NCBI GenBank assembly: GCA_937927845.1
Contig: CALFXE010000065.1
Coordinates: forward strand, 1-17,072
Length of the DNA stretch: 17,072 bases
Direction: 5' to 3'
DNA from: an uncultured Paludibacter sp.
Lineage (GTDB): Bacteria; Bacteroidota; Bacteroidia; Bacteroidales; Paludibacteraceae
A model generated the notes under the pieces. That model did not search any database, was not told where the DNA came from, and saw only the letters and a program-made list of their open reading frames with translations. Below are positions 1 to 8,562 of the stretch, in pieces (positions within the stretch are counted from its first letter, which is position 1; every line of letters begins with the position of its first letter). The position numbers and the translations under genes were made by a program.

Positions 1-38
1 TAAGAATCCGGCGAATCCCATATTGCTTTTATAATCTA

Positions 39-78
39 TTTGAGTTTTGTTAAAGGAACCTCTTTAACAAAACTCAAA
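39..78. terminator. Perfect 17-bp hairpin near the left edge
   Basis: Bases 39-55 and 62-78 are exact reverse complements (arm begins tttgagttttgttaaag), leaving a 6-base loop. The stem is AT-rich and has no clean U-tract on either strand. It lies next to a second, longer hairpin and beyond the last minus-strand gene, so a transcription terminator, possibly for a convergent plus-strand gene ending near the window edge, is the simplest reading. Function is inferred from structure and position. Confidence 0.6.
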
Positions 79-96
79 ATCATTATGTTTCATGCT

Positions 97-145
97 TATA
101 AGTCAATAAGCTTATAAATAGGCTTTATAAGCTTATTGACTTATA
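97..145 (-). terminator. Perfect 22-bp hairpin, end of the lipoprotein operon
   Basis: Bases 97-118 and 124-145 form a perfect 22-bp inverted repeat with a 5-base loop (taggc). It begins 8 bases beyond the stop codon of the minus-strand gene ending at 154, the usual place for an intrinsic terminator or 3'-end stabiliser. There is no obvious U-run after the stem on the minus strand, so it may protect the mRNA end instead of, or as well as, stopping transcription. Confidence 0.7.
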
Positions 146-153
146 TAATATTA

Positions 154-1344
154 TTATTTTAATTTTAGTTTAACAACAACCGGATTACTATCTTCTGTTA
201 AATTTGGAAATGGAGAAGAAGAACCATCTTCAAAGAATGATGATGCATTTACTAAAAAATACATATCACCTTTATATATGCTAAAGGTTCCCTGATATAT
301 TATGGTTGCCAAATCTATATTTTTAAGATATTTATCTAAATCATTCTGTACTGGCTCTTTTGTATATCCATCTGTCTGACCTAAAGAATTAGCAAGCCCT
401 AACTCATCATTTACTGTATACAATAAACTCTTGTTGAAAAGAGGCAATATTCCTCCAAACTTTTTTTTGCTATTAAACTCTTTTTCCTTTAAATCTCCAA
501 CCCTCAAATGAGCATAGCAATTCACATCCATAAATGAGTCGTCTGTTTTGAAAATATACATGGGTTTAATAGTTTTTAAGTCAGATGTTGCATATAGAGT
601 ATCAATAGCAAGATATTTAAACCAAAGTAAAGAATCTATATGAATGTATCTCATCTCAACATCAAGTTCCATGCGCACCCCCCTGTATATTGCATTAGTC
701 TCAGGTAAGGGATTAGCATAGCGATATGTAATTGAGTCAGTATGGAGATCTTTAGCATAAAAGATATAGGGACCAATAATATTTAATATCTCATTCTTCT
801 TAAAAGGACCATACCTGCGTTGCTCATAAATCTGGTTGTTAAGAAAGTATGTTCTTAGATCTATATTCGCTGTATCATAAGCTATACTTTCATCCAAGTA
901 ATCACCGTTAAAAGAATACGTTTTATATGTGTCTCCTATAGCATTTTTAAATGTGACATACCTGTCTTTTGAGTTAAAAGCCGCTGGCTCAGTTCTATGT
1001 TTTTTGGCTTCTGCTGGACCAGGCCCCTCAGGAAATAGTTTTTTTATAAACTTACCATCAGGGGTATATTTAAATATATTATCACCATCCAAATAAAGAG
1101 TATCATCAAATATCCGAATAGGCGAATAAGCAATATCATCAATTAATGGTTCTTCACTCAAAGAAATATATTCGATATTTGTAGCAATTTGAGAAAGCTT
1201 GATAGGAGTATCAATATGTTCTGCGGAAGTCATATCTACGGTAATGGGCCAGATCTCTTCGGCACTTGCTTCTGTAGATTTATTTTGCGTGTTGCAGCTT
1301 AAGAGTCCTAAAGTAAAAACTAAAATTGCAGCTAATCTAATCAT
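154..1344 (-). CDS. 6-bladed beta-propeller lipoprotein (BF3164-like), divergent copy
   Basis: The 396-residue product starts with a lipoprotein signal peptide: hydrophobic residues 4-16 and a lipobox LLSC that places the lipidated cysteine at 17. The body matches the Bacteroidales '6-bladed beta-propeller' lipoprotein family. It has an N-terminal strand segment with 'NIEYISL' (about 56-62), a degenerate form of the family GQGP(E/D)EY turn (GPGPAE, 107-112) and the family C-terminus 'EDSNPVVVKLKLK'. These proteins are predicted to sit in the outer or inner membrane facing the periplasm or cell surface. Their biochemical role is not established, although they often accompany peptide-export loci. 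It lies 59 bases after the related gene at 1404-2591 and is probably co-transcribed with it. Of the three propeller genes here, this is the most divergent at the GQGP motif. Confidence 0.82.
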   Translation of the reverse strand: MIRLAAILVFTLGLLSCNTQNKSTEASAEEIWPITVDMTSAEHIDTPIKLSQIATNIEYISLSEEPLIDDIAYSPIRIFDDTLYLDGDNIFKYTPDGKFIKKLFPEGPGPAEAKKHRTEPAAFNSKDRYVTFKNAIGDTYKTYSFNGDYLDESIAYDTANIDLRTYFLNNQIYEQRRYGPFKKNEILNIIGPYIFYAKDLHTDSITYRYANPLPETNAIYRGVRMELDVEMRYIHIDSLLWFKYLAIDTLYATSDLKTIKPMYIFKTDDSFMDVNCYAHLRVGDLKEKEFNSKKKFGGILPLFNKSLLYTVNDELGLANSLGQTDGYTKEPVQNDLDKYLKNIDLATIIYQGTFSIYKGDMYFLVNASSFFEDGSSSPFPNLTEDSNPVVVKLKLK

Positions 1345-1403
1345 ACTACTATATTTAAGGTATTATAATCTATTCTCTATTGTTTCATAATACATTATCG
1401 ATC

Positions 1404-2591
1404 TCAGTCTTTCAATTTTCCAATAAAGACGATATTATTATCATCTTCTGTGATACTGTTATTAAGATCCTTAATCTTCTTGAGCATCTCCGGGTTCAGT
1501 TTATCTGGTTGGGAAAGGGCTTTTCCCAATTGTTCTTTCAATGCATACGAATCAATAATGGCTGTAAAATAGCCTCTGCTGAAAGATATTTTATTTGGTC
1601 CGTCAATATTTCCCAGCATATCCAGTTTAAAATCTACATAGCATCCCCGCATATTTTTCTTGTCGACAAGAATTTTAGAAAAACGGGGCATCTCTGACCA
1701 TGCAGCCTGGTCTATCAACCACACCAGATAGTGATTCGGTAATTCTATATAATTATGACGTATCACCTCTTCATTGAAATGGAGAGTGAATCTTGGCTGT
1801 AAGCGATTATTCTCCGGTTGATAATGGTAAAGCGTATCCCTTGTTGGTAGCCAATACACCAATGAAAAATCTATTTTACATGTATTTAAAGACTCCCAGA
1901 TTTCATTGCTATAATCGCTTGGCTTAATCACAAACTGACCGGAAGGGATTTCCTGATGAACGTTACCCTTAAAATCCTGCTCCCAAATAACCGAAGGTGT
2001 GTCTAAAAAGGGAAGTACCATCATAGTAAGCATTTCCTTTTCCGGATGAATAATAAACCTTCCTTTATGCGTAACGTAAGGAAGAGGGATATGCTCTAAC
2101 GCGTTACCTTCTAAATCAAAAACCATTAATTTCGTGGCCCTTCCAGATATCAGATATACTTTCCGGTTTTTTTCATCAATATAACTATCATAAATGCTTA
2201 TGTAGTATTCATCCGGACCTTGCCCTGGTTTAGATAAAGTGCGCAGATAATTACCTTTTTTGTCATAAAGCTTGTAAGCCTTTGCCTTAAATGAAGCGAT
2301 TCCAATATAATTATCACTTACCGCAACTACCCCATCTACAGCAGTTAACGCGTCTTCTGCATTTTCTAACCGAATTACTTCAAAAGAGGATAATAAGGAA
2401 CTTAGTGGTATATTAAATGTATCTTTCACCTGTTCAATATCACAAACAATCAATGAATCGCCATTATTGCTTATACATTGAGCCACTACAGGGCAATCTG
2501 CGAACGTTAAAGATTTTTTCTGCCCAGACTCACGGCACGAAAATCCCGCGATGGCAATTATACCCAATAAAATACTAAATTTGCTTTTCAT
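1404..2591 (-). CDS. 6-bladed beta-propeller lipoprotein (BF3164-like)
   Basis: I place the start at the ATG at 2591, giving 395 residues. A GTG at 2633 would extend the frame by 14 residues, but the ATG puts a proper lipoprotein signal peptide at the N-terminus: MKSK, a hydrophobic stretch 5-17, and lipobox GFSC with the lipidated cysteine at 19. The product carries the family hallmark GQGPDEY at about 123-129, followed by the strand pattern 'NRKVYLIS', and ends with the conserved 'EDDNNIVFIGKLKD'. It is predicted to be a periplasmic or surface lipoprotein; its ligand and role are unknown. Its DNA is visibly GC-richer than the biosynthetic genes. It heads a two-gene lipoprotein unit with 154-1344, preceded by a long repeat-containing intergenic region. 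Confidence 0.86.
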   Translation of the reverse strand: MKSKFSILLGIIAIAGFSCRESGQKKSLTFADCPVVAQCISNNGDSLIVCDIEQVKDTFNIPLSSLLSSFEVIRLENAEDALTAVDGVVAVSDNYIGIASFKAKAYKLYDKKGNYLRTLSKPGQGPDEYYISIYDSYIDEKNRKVYLISGRATKLMVFDLEGNALEHIPLPYVTHKGRFIIHPEKEMLTMMVLPFLDTPSVIWEQDFKGNVHQEIPSGQFVIKPSDYSNEIWESLNTCKIDFSLVYWLPTRDTLYHYQPENNRLQPRFTLHFNEEVIRHNYIELPNHYLVWLIDQAAWSEMPRFSKILVDKKNMRGCYVDFKLDMLGNIDGPNKISFSRGYFTAIIDSYALKEQLGKALSQPDKLNPEMLKKIKDLNNSITEDDNNIVFIGKLKD

Positions 2592-3050
2592 GATACCATC
2601 TAGATTAAAAAAACAGAAACTAGGTTTATTCACTTATAATGTATTCCAAATACTATCCCACTAATGACAGGGACTTCATTTACGCGACCACATCATTCGT
2701 AAAAATACTGGAGCAAAGTATATTTGTTTTCATAAAACCAAGTATAATAGGTTGTTAGATGCAATGATAACGAATATATTTTACAAATTAGATAAAAAGT
2801 AAAAATTAATTATCAATTCGGTAAATAATTTATTAATACTGATAAAAACAGTATTGCTTGTTCTATGTTATCTTCTCATAGTGAATTTGCGAAAATATCC
2901 TTCACTTCCTTCACTTTCCAACACAACACACTATTAATCAAAGCAATAAAGAAAAATCCGAACTGAATATCCTTCACTTTTGGCGTAATATCCTTCACTT
3001 TTGGTTTCACTTTTCAAATTATCCTTCACTTTTTGGATGCTTCAATAAGC
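2592..3050. other. 459-bp intergenic region between export and lipoprotein genes
   Basis: I see no credible open reading frame on either strand. The upstream (higher-coordinate) part holds the CTTCACTT-type repeat cluster annotated separately. The part near 2592-2890 is plain AT-rich sequence. I found no exact minus-strand TAnnTTTG box in it. The nearest candidate is an imperfect TATACTTTG around 2714-2722, which has one base too many, so the promoter of the 1404-2591 gene remains unassigned. Confidence 0.6.
2895..3036. repeat. Clustered short direct repeats, core TATCCTTCACTTTTGG
   Basis: Copies of cCTTCACTT are spread over about 140 bases. Their TTCAC cores begin at 2901, 2910, 2973, 2994, 3006 and 3025. 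The two best copies share 18 bases (aatatccttcacttttgg, 2966-2983 and 2987-3004), exactly 21 bases apart. On the transcribed strand they read AAAGTGAAGGATAT. The spacings of 9, 21 and 12 between neighbours and of 63 across the gap are near multiples of a helical turn, as expected for protein sites on one face of the DNA. They follow the HlyD stop codon and precede the distal lipoprotein genes. A binding-site array is my inference; a merely repetitive spacer is the alternative. Confidence 0.72.
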
Positions 3051-4370
3051 TTATTTTCGGCTTCGTTGGTCTTGTATTAATTTACGGATTGGCATCAGGA
3101 AGCGTTCAATCAGGCGGAGATCGTCGGTAATGATTTCTGCATTTCCTGCCATCTGGCGGGTTAAAGGAAGCAGTCTATCATAATTGGTTGTCAACCCGGA
3201 TGGGAATACAATCTCGAGCACATAGAAACCTTCTGGTGTAGGAATATTGGAAATACTTTCTACCCGGCCTATCAGATAACCGAATTCCTGATCCGGGAAG
3301 TTGTTGAGTCTCACATTTACCCGCTGACCAACCTTTACCTTTCCCGAACCTTGTACCGGAAGCAACGCTTTTCCTTTTGGCTGGTGTTGTGCGGCGGGAA
3401 CAATGGTAAAAACAGTTTCACCTGTTAACACATTCTGATTGTTACTCCACACACCCATCAGATTTACAGTCCCAGATATGGGACTCACCATCAGGTAATC
3501 CCGTTCCCAGGATTTAATAGCCGTAACCAATTGTTCTGTAGCGGTACGCAAAGCCAGCATATAGCGATTCTCCAGTTCAGATGACTGCTGCTGTAAGTCG
3601 AGTAACGTCTCTTTACCTTGCGTTAACTGCATTTCCGACTGCTTTGCAGAAGCCTTCACAGACAAAGAAGTTTGCCTGCTTTGCAGGTAACTGTTCTTTG
3701 AAACTTCAAAATCCTCATCTGATAGTATTTTCCTTTGATAAAGAGCCGAATCACGCTGAAACATCGATCGGGCCAACTCAGACTGAACTTCTGTCAATTT
3801 ATTCTGCTCCACCACTCCTCCGTAATACTGATGCTGCATACTAAGTTGCTTTTGCTGAAAAGCAATCTTTTGAGGATAGTAATTTAACGATTTATAATCC
3901 CTGTAATCCTGCAAGCTGGTAAGAAAAAGAGAATAAGCCCCCTGAACACTTCCAAGCTGAAGAGGACGAGCGCCAAAACGCTGGTGAGCCATTAATAGAT
4001 CACTTCCTGATGTAATCCATTCACTAACTTGCGAAGACAACCAAAGTATATCTTCCGTACGGGCCGGATTCTGGATAACCGCCAAAGGAACATCGGCCGA
4101 CACCTGACTATTATTATCTACATAAATCTTGTCTAGTTTACCTGTAGCTCGAGCGATAATACTTACCGGAGGATCTACAGTCGTGATGGTAACCTCAGCA
4201 GTAATGACATCCGGATAACGATAAAAGAAACTTACGCAAAGCAAGATAAGCAGAATACCAAATAACACAGCAATACCCCAGCGCAATATCCACGGCGGAA
4301 CACGCCCCATCACCTCTTGCACCTCTTCGCTTCTTAGCTCTATCTCTTTGTATTTCTTTTCTTCTTCCAT
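3051..4370 (-). CDS. HlyD-family periplasmic adaptor (membrane fusion protein)
   Basis: The 439-residue product has a short charged N-terminus, one transmembrane helix at about 27-50, a first lipoyl half-motif at about 67-100 ('SIIARATGKLDKIYVDNNS'), a long heptad-rich coiled-coil hairpin at about 175-290, a second lipoyl half at about 294-325 ('MVSPISGTVNLMG') and a C-terminal beta-barrel with 'VKVGQRVNVRLNNFPDQEFG' (345-364). This is the standard layout of adaptors that couple an inner-membrane ABC exporter to an outer-membrane TolC-like channel. It starts 15 bases after the transporter gene stop, so the two form one transcription unit and probably one complex. No TolC homologue lies in the window, so the channel must be encoded elsewhere. 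Function rests on family and context and is secure at the family level. Confidence 0.93.
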   Translation of the reverse strand: MEEEKKYKEIELRSEEVQEVMGRVPPWILRWGIAVLFGILLILLCVSFFYRYPDVITAEVTITTVDPPVSIIARATGKLDKIYVDNNSQVSADVPLAVIQNPARTEDILWLSSQVSEWITSGSDLLMAHQRFGARPLQLGSVQGAYSLFLTSLQDYRDYKSLNYYPQKIAFQQKQLSMQHQYYGGVVEQNKLTEVQSELARSMFQRDSALYQRKILSDEDFEVSKNSYLQSRQTSLSVKASAKQSEMQLTQGKETLLDLQQQSSELENRYMLALRTATEQLVTAIKSWERDYLMVSPISGTVNLMGVWSNNQNVLTGETVFTIVPAAQHQPKGKALLPVQGSGKVKVGQRVNVRLNNFPDQEFGYLIGRVESISNIPTPEGFYVLEIVFPSGLTTNYDRLLPLTRQMAGNAEIITDDLRLIERFLMPIRKLIQDQRSRK

Positions 4371-4385
4371 TTGTGTTGTACCGTC

Positions 4386-6581
4386 TTATTGTCCAAGTTC
4401 AAGCTGATTCTTCACCAGCTGATAATACTTTCCTCTTGTTGCAGTAAGTTCCTGGTGCGTGCCCTCCTCAACAATCTTACCCCCATCAAGAACTACAATC
4501 TTGTCGGCATCCCGTACCGTACTGAGTCGATGAGCCACTACCACCACAGTTTTACCTTTATAAAACTCATTCAAGTGCTCCATTATCTCCTTTTCATTAT
4601 TGGCGTCCAATGCATTGGTAGCCTCGTCCAGGAAAATAAACTCCGGATTTTTATATACGGCCCGGGCAATGAGCATCCGTTGCCGCTGGCCCTGACTGAT
4701 TCCATTACCTTCCATACCTATCTTGGTATTATACCCCAACGGAAGCGAATCAATAAAATCGCGGATGTTTGCCACTGTAACCGCATGGCGTAAACGTTCC
4801 GGATCTATCACCTCCTGCCCGGCAGCAATATTTCCGGCGATAGAGTCGGAAAATATAAACCCATCCTGCATAACAGAGCCGGTTTTACTACGCCACATAT
4901 GCGGATTTAAATGCTTCAAGGGAGTTTCTCCCAATTTGATGGATCCCTTGTTTGGTTCATAAAACCCAAGCAGCAACTTAATCAGCGTTGTCTTTCCACT
5001 ACCACTCGCTCCCACAATAGCAGTCACCTTGTTTTCAGGTATGGTAAGATTGATATTCTCCAATACATAGTCGCGGTCGGCGCCATCGTAGCTAAAAGAC
5101 AAGTTCTCCAATTTTAATGTCCGATCATCCGGAAGCTCTTTAAGCTTTAGAGATATATTCTGTTCTTCATCTTCCCGTTGATGAATTTCACCCAGACGTT
5201 CCAGGCTGATCTTTGCATCCTGAAACGATCGGGCAAAGGTGATGAACTGCTCAATGGGAGAAGTAAGTTGCCCCACAATATAACTTAAAGACATCATCAT
5301 ACCCAGCGTCATCTGTCCCTCTACCACAGCACGTGCGGCAAGGAAAGAGATTAAGATATTGGTTGTCTGATTAAAAAATACCGACCCCATCTGCTGGTAT
5401 TGTCCCAAAGCCAGCCCCTTCATGCTGATTTTGAATAATTTTACCTGAATACGTTCCCACTGCCATCGCTTCTGTGTTTCGCAATTGTTAAGTTTTATTT
5501 CCTGCATTCCGGTTATCAGTTGATACAAGTTACTCTGTTCACCGGCAGCCTGAGCAAAACGTTTGATATCCAACTCACGCCGATACCGCATAAAAGCAAG
5601 AATCCAGGCCACATAAAGTCCGTTACCCAATAGAAATAAAGCCAGAATCGTTAAATCGTAATACCCAAGCACAAAGCTGAACACAATAAAATTGACAAAC
5701 GAGAAAAGCGTGTTAACAGAAGAACCTGTAAGAAATGACTCAATTCGTCCGTGATCTCCAATACGCTGCATAATATCCCCTATCATCTTGGTATCAAAAA
5801 AATGCAAAGGAAGCCGCATCAGTTTGGCCAGAAAATCAGAGATCAGAGCAATGTTGATCCGGGTATTCATGTGAAGCAATATCCAGCTGCGAATAAAGTC
5901 CACCGATAACTTCCCTACAAAAATAGCCAGTTGCGTAATTAGAATAAGTGTGATAAATGACAAATTCCCATCCCGGATACCCGTATCAACCAACGACTGA
6001 GTAAGAAAGGGCAAAATCAATTGCAGGATACTGGCTGTTACCATTCCCAGAATCAGCTGAACGAACTGGCTTTTATACGGAGTCAGGTAACGAAAGAAAA
6101 AGCGTAAATCACGTTTAACAGCGGTTTTTTCCTCCTTCAACTCATAAAACTCTGGTCCCGGTTCCAGCAGCAAAGCCGTACCTGTATCCTCACCATTCAC
6201 TTTCGTACTTATCCAGCACCGCTTAAACTCCTCTTCCGTATACACCACCAGCCCCGATGCCGGATCTGCAATATAAATCTTTCCTTTTTTTATTTTATAG
6301 CAAACCACAAAATGATTCTGATTCCAATGGAGAATGCAAGGCTTTACAGCCTCATCGCGAAGCTGCTCATACGTAATACGCACCCCCGAAGTCCGAAACC
6401 CAATATTTTCAGCCGCTTCACTAATCCCCAGCATTGACACCCCTTCACGGGTAATAAACGATTTCTCCCGAAGTCCCTGCAAGGAATAACTACGACCATA
6501 GTGCTTCGCAATCATGCGAAGACAGGTTGGGCCACAGTCCATGGCGTCTAATTGTATATATTTAGGTATATAAACTTTCAT
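4386..6581 (-). CDS. C39 peptidase-containing ABC exporter (PCAT)
   Basis: This 731-residue protein has the full three-part layout of leader-cleaving exporters. The N-terminal C39 protease holds Gln10, the catalytic Cys16 in DCGPTC, His90 in NQNHFVV and Asp106 in ADPAS. A six-helix ABC membrane domain spans about 165-450. The nucleotide-binding domain has Walker A GASGSGKTT (524-532), a variant signature ISQGQ (628-632), Walker B FIFLDE (648-653) and the switch His684. Family knowledge says such proteins cut precursors after a Gly-Gly leader and pump out the core. The 79-residue precursor at 10011-10250 has exactly such a leader. The gene is followed at 15 bases by the HlyD adaptor. Its DNA is much GC-richer than the modification genes (a sample line at 4741 has 29 G/C in 60). 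All catalytic residues are intact. Confidence 0.96.
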   Translation of the reverse strand: MKVYIPKYIQLDAMDCGPTCLRMIAKHYGRSYSLQGLREKSFITREGVSMLGISEAAENIGFRTSGVRITYEQLRDEAVKPCILHWNQNHFVVCYKIKKGKIYIADPASGLVVYTEEEFKRCWISTKVNGEDTGTALLLEPGPEFYELKEEKTAVKRDLRFFFRYLTPYKSQFVQLILGMVTASILQLILPFLTQSLVDTGIRDGNLSFITLILITQLAIFVGKLSVDFIRSWILLHMNTRINIALISDFLAKLMRLPLHFFDTKMIGDIMQRIGDHGRIESFLTGSSVNTLFSFVNFIVFSFVLGYYDLTILALFLLGNGLYVAWILAFMRYRRELDIKRFAQAAGEQSNLYQLITGMQEIKLNNCETQKRWQWERIQVKLFKISMKGLALGQYQQMGSVFFNQTTNILISFLAARAVVEGQMTLGMMMSLSYIVGQLTSPIEQFITFARSFQDAKISLERLGEIHQREDEEQNISLKLKELPDDRTLKLENLSFSYDGADRDYVLENINLTIPENKVTAIVGASGSGKTTLIKLLLGFYEPNKGSIKLGETPLKHLNPHMWRSKTGSVMQDGFIFSDSIAGNIAAGQEVIDPERLRHAVTVANIRDFIDSLPLGYNTKIGMEGNGISQGQRQRMLIARAVYKNPEFIFLDEATNALDANNEKEIMEHLNEFYKGKTVVVVAHRLSTVRDADKIVVLDGGKIVEEGTHQELTATRGKYYQLVKNQLELGQ

Positions 6582-6928
6582 TTTAGAATATCAAACCTTT
6601 GCAAATATATTTATTTGTTTGTTTATAATAATTGCCTTTATATTTCTTAAAAAAATTACATATATCAAATATGAGAATTATTTCCTTAGAATCTATTCCA
6701 CTTATATATTAAGAATATTCATTTTAAATTTCCAAATTGAAAAATAACACCTTAAGCATTATATTATTGCATTTAAATAATATTGAAAATTATCTACAAA
6801 TTCATAAATCTTAATTCAAATACTAATATGAATATTGGAAAATATAAAAGAGATATTCACATAATTTAATGCATTTCAATATGCTTTATAAGCAAATTAC
6901 AATACAATGCGAACCTATTAGCTATTTA
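6582..6928. other. 347-bp AT-rich gap before the exporter gene
   Basis: I see no coding sequence, tRNA or long repeat. The only recognisable element is the -7 box next to the exporter start. A weak 5-bp stem (tgctt-tat-aagca, 6882-6894) lies downstream of the VKOR-fusion stop codon and is too small to call a terminator. The gap also marks the change from AT-rich biosynthetic genes to GC-richer export genes. Confidence 0.6.
6602..6609 (-). promoter_or_regulatory. Candidate Bacteroidetes -7 box for the exporter operon
   Basis: The minus strand reads TATATTTG followed by C, a full match to the Bacteroidetes primary sigma -7 consensus TAnnTTTG. It is the only such match in the gap and lies about 20 bases upstream of the exporter ATG at 6581, implying a short leader. 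I cannot see a convincing TTTG element at -33. If real, the exporter and adaptor are transcribed independently of the peptide genes. Confidence 0.5.
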
Positions 6929-8527
6929 CTATTCATCAAAATCAATTAGTAGTATATCATCAATAGTATACGTTAACGGTATTTTGTATCCATTAACTAG
7001 AATTGTTGGGGTAACTACAATATTTTCATGTATAATCCACTCTGTTTGTGATTTACACACATTTAGTTTAATATTTTTTTCATTTAGACTATATTTTTGA
7101 ATAAAGTCCTTTGGTTTTTTTCGCCCAGTACTAAACCATTCGTCATATATTTTTTGGATTTCTTTATTACTACTCACAAAATATAAAGAAGTCAATAATT
7201 CATCTATATATTTTAGATTCTCAGAAAAAGAATAAAAAAGATATTGTACACAAAAATCCGGTCTAAATTTAATTAATTGACTTATTTTGAAATGTACTAT
7301 TGCACATGGAGTACAGAATGGATTCGAAATTATAGTTATCATATTTACTGCAGATCTGTCCCCCAGTATAATCGATAATTCATTCTTGTCAATAGCGTAA
7401 AATTTTTGCTGAAATAGCAAAGTATTGAAAATCGATTTATTTAATCTTAATTCGTTGTAATCCTTAGTTGATTGTATTAATTTTCTATTTATAGATAAAA
7501 AATAGACCAATCTATTAATAAATAAAATAACAACAATATAGATAATTAATACATATACAAACATATATGGATTAAATGACAGAGTGAATAATGAAATATT
7601 ATTAATATTAATACCCCAAAGTAACCACAACACAAACTGAATGCATAAACAAAGAGTACACCATTGTCTTAAGATCTTCTTTTGATAATAAATACTCCAA
7701 ACGCTAAAAGGCAATGCTAATGAATTGAATATAAGCACATAAAAAAAAGTTTCTGAGAATGAAAATAGTAAAACGATATTTACAGAAAAATATCCCATAC
7801 CTATTTCACTCCAACTAATTAATTCACATATTTTCGCAACTTTAGTATTTAATACACTATCACAGCCATGTTGTTTATTTAAAGCTTTACACACAAGTTC
7901 TGCAAAGCTTGACCCTATACTTAGTTGCTTAATCAACAATAATATAGACAGAAAGACTCCTAATGAATTAATAATAAAACAAATGAAAAAGATACAATAA
8001 TATTCAATACTGAGGCTTTTAAAAAAAACAATCATTAACACAATACATGAAAACAACAATACACAGTTAAGAATAAATTCTAAAACATAACGTTTGAAAT
8101 TACTCTCAAAGTTTGGTTCTTGGGAATCATCAGTTTTCTCAATCAATAATGTTAAACCTGTCCAATTATCAATAAATTTATCATATGACATCGTAAAATA
8201 TTTACCATTCAAAAAACAACTAATATCATTATTTAATCGTTCAAGAACAACAATATTATTGGGCCCAAGTTGTGCTACAAATGGGCAGTTAAATTCCCTC
8301 AACATTTCGTTCTTTATATCAATTGACACAATCCCACTTTTAACATTGTAAAATGCTAACATTTTAGACAAAACACTCAACCTATTGTCTGAATTTGGAT
8401 ATCTCAACATTAGTGATGTGGTAAAGTTCGGTGTGTATTGAATATTAAGTTTTTCCAACACACATTCTAATATGTTTTTTTTTACAATTTTATTTATAAA
8501 AAAAAATAATATATTGGCTAAAGACAT
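6929..8527 (-). CDS. C39-like / VKOR / thioredoxin fusion membrane protein
   Basis: The 532-residue protein has three parts. Residues about 20-131 resemble a C39 peptidase fold ('PFVAQLGPNNIVV', 'FIDNWTGLTLLIE'), but there is no catalytic Cys and Asn91 occupies the usual His position, so it is predicted to be proteolytically dead. Residues about 145-345 form a vitamin K epoxide reductase-like helical bundle, with loop cysteines C213 and C222 ('HGCDSVL') and the active WCTLC pair C290/C293. Residues about 370-530 form a thioredoxin fold with FCTPC (C405/C408) and a cis-proline loop VVTPT (504-508). VKOR-thioredoxin fusions oxidise thiols to disulfides in the periplasm and pass electrons to quinone. 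Five Cys in the nearby precursor make it the likely substrate; the dead C39 domain could hold the leader or core. That pairing is inference. It lies 36 bases after the propeller gene, in the same unit. Confidence 0.87.
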   Translation of the reverse strand: MSLANILFFFINKIVKKNILECVLEKLNIQYTPNFTTSLMLRYPNSDNRLSVLSKMLAFYNVKSGIVSIDIKNEMLREFNCPFVAQLGPNNIVVLERLNNDISCFLNGKYFTMSYDKFIDNWTGLTLLIEKTDDSQEPNFESNFKRYVLEFILNCVLLFSCIVLMIVFFKSLSIEYYCIFFICFIINSLGVFLSILLLIKQLSIGSSFAELVCKALNKQHGCDSVLNTKVAKICELISWSEIGMGYFSVNIVLLFSFSETFFYVLIFNSLALPFSVWSIYYQKKILRQWCTLCLCIQFVLWLLWGININNISLFTLSFNPYMFVYVLIIYIVVILFINRLVYFLSINRKLIQSTKDYNELRLNKSIFNTLLFQQKFYAIDKNELSIILGDRSAVNMITIISNPFCTPCAIVHFKISQLIKFRPDFCVQYLFYSFSENLKYIDELLTSLYFVSSNKEIQKIYDEWFSTGRKKPKDFIQKYSLNEKNIKLNVCKSQTEWIIHENIVVTPTILVNGYKIPLTYTIDDILLIDFDE

Positions 8528-8562
8528 ATGACTTATACATAATGGTTAAAAATAAATAAAAT

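Noticed and set aside
1..38. Possible gene end on the plus strand (stop at 32-34, just before the 39-78 hairpin) or gene start on the minus strand (ATG at 21)
   Set aside because: Too few bases to choose between a convergent gene end and the start of another minus-strand gene.
2592..2633. A 14-codon upstream extension of the 1404-2591 gene from a GTG start
   Set aside because: The internal ATG at 2591 places a normal lipoprotein signal peptide and lipobox at the N-terminus; the extension would bury them.
2895..3036. CRISPR-like array
   Set aside because: The units are short and imperfect, spacing is irregular (9 to 63 bases), and there are no unique spacers of constant size or cas genes.
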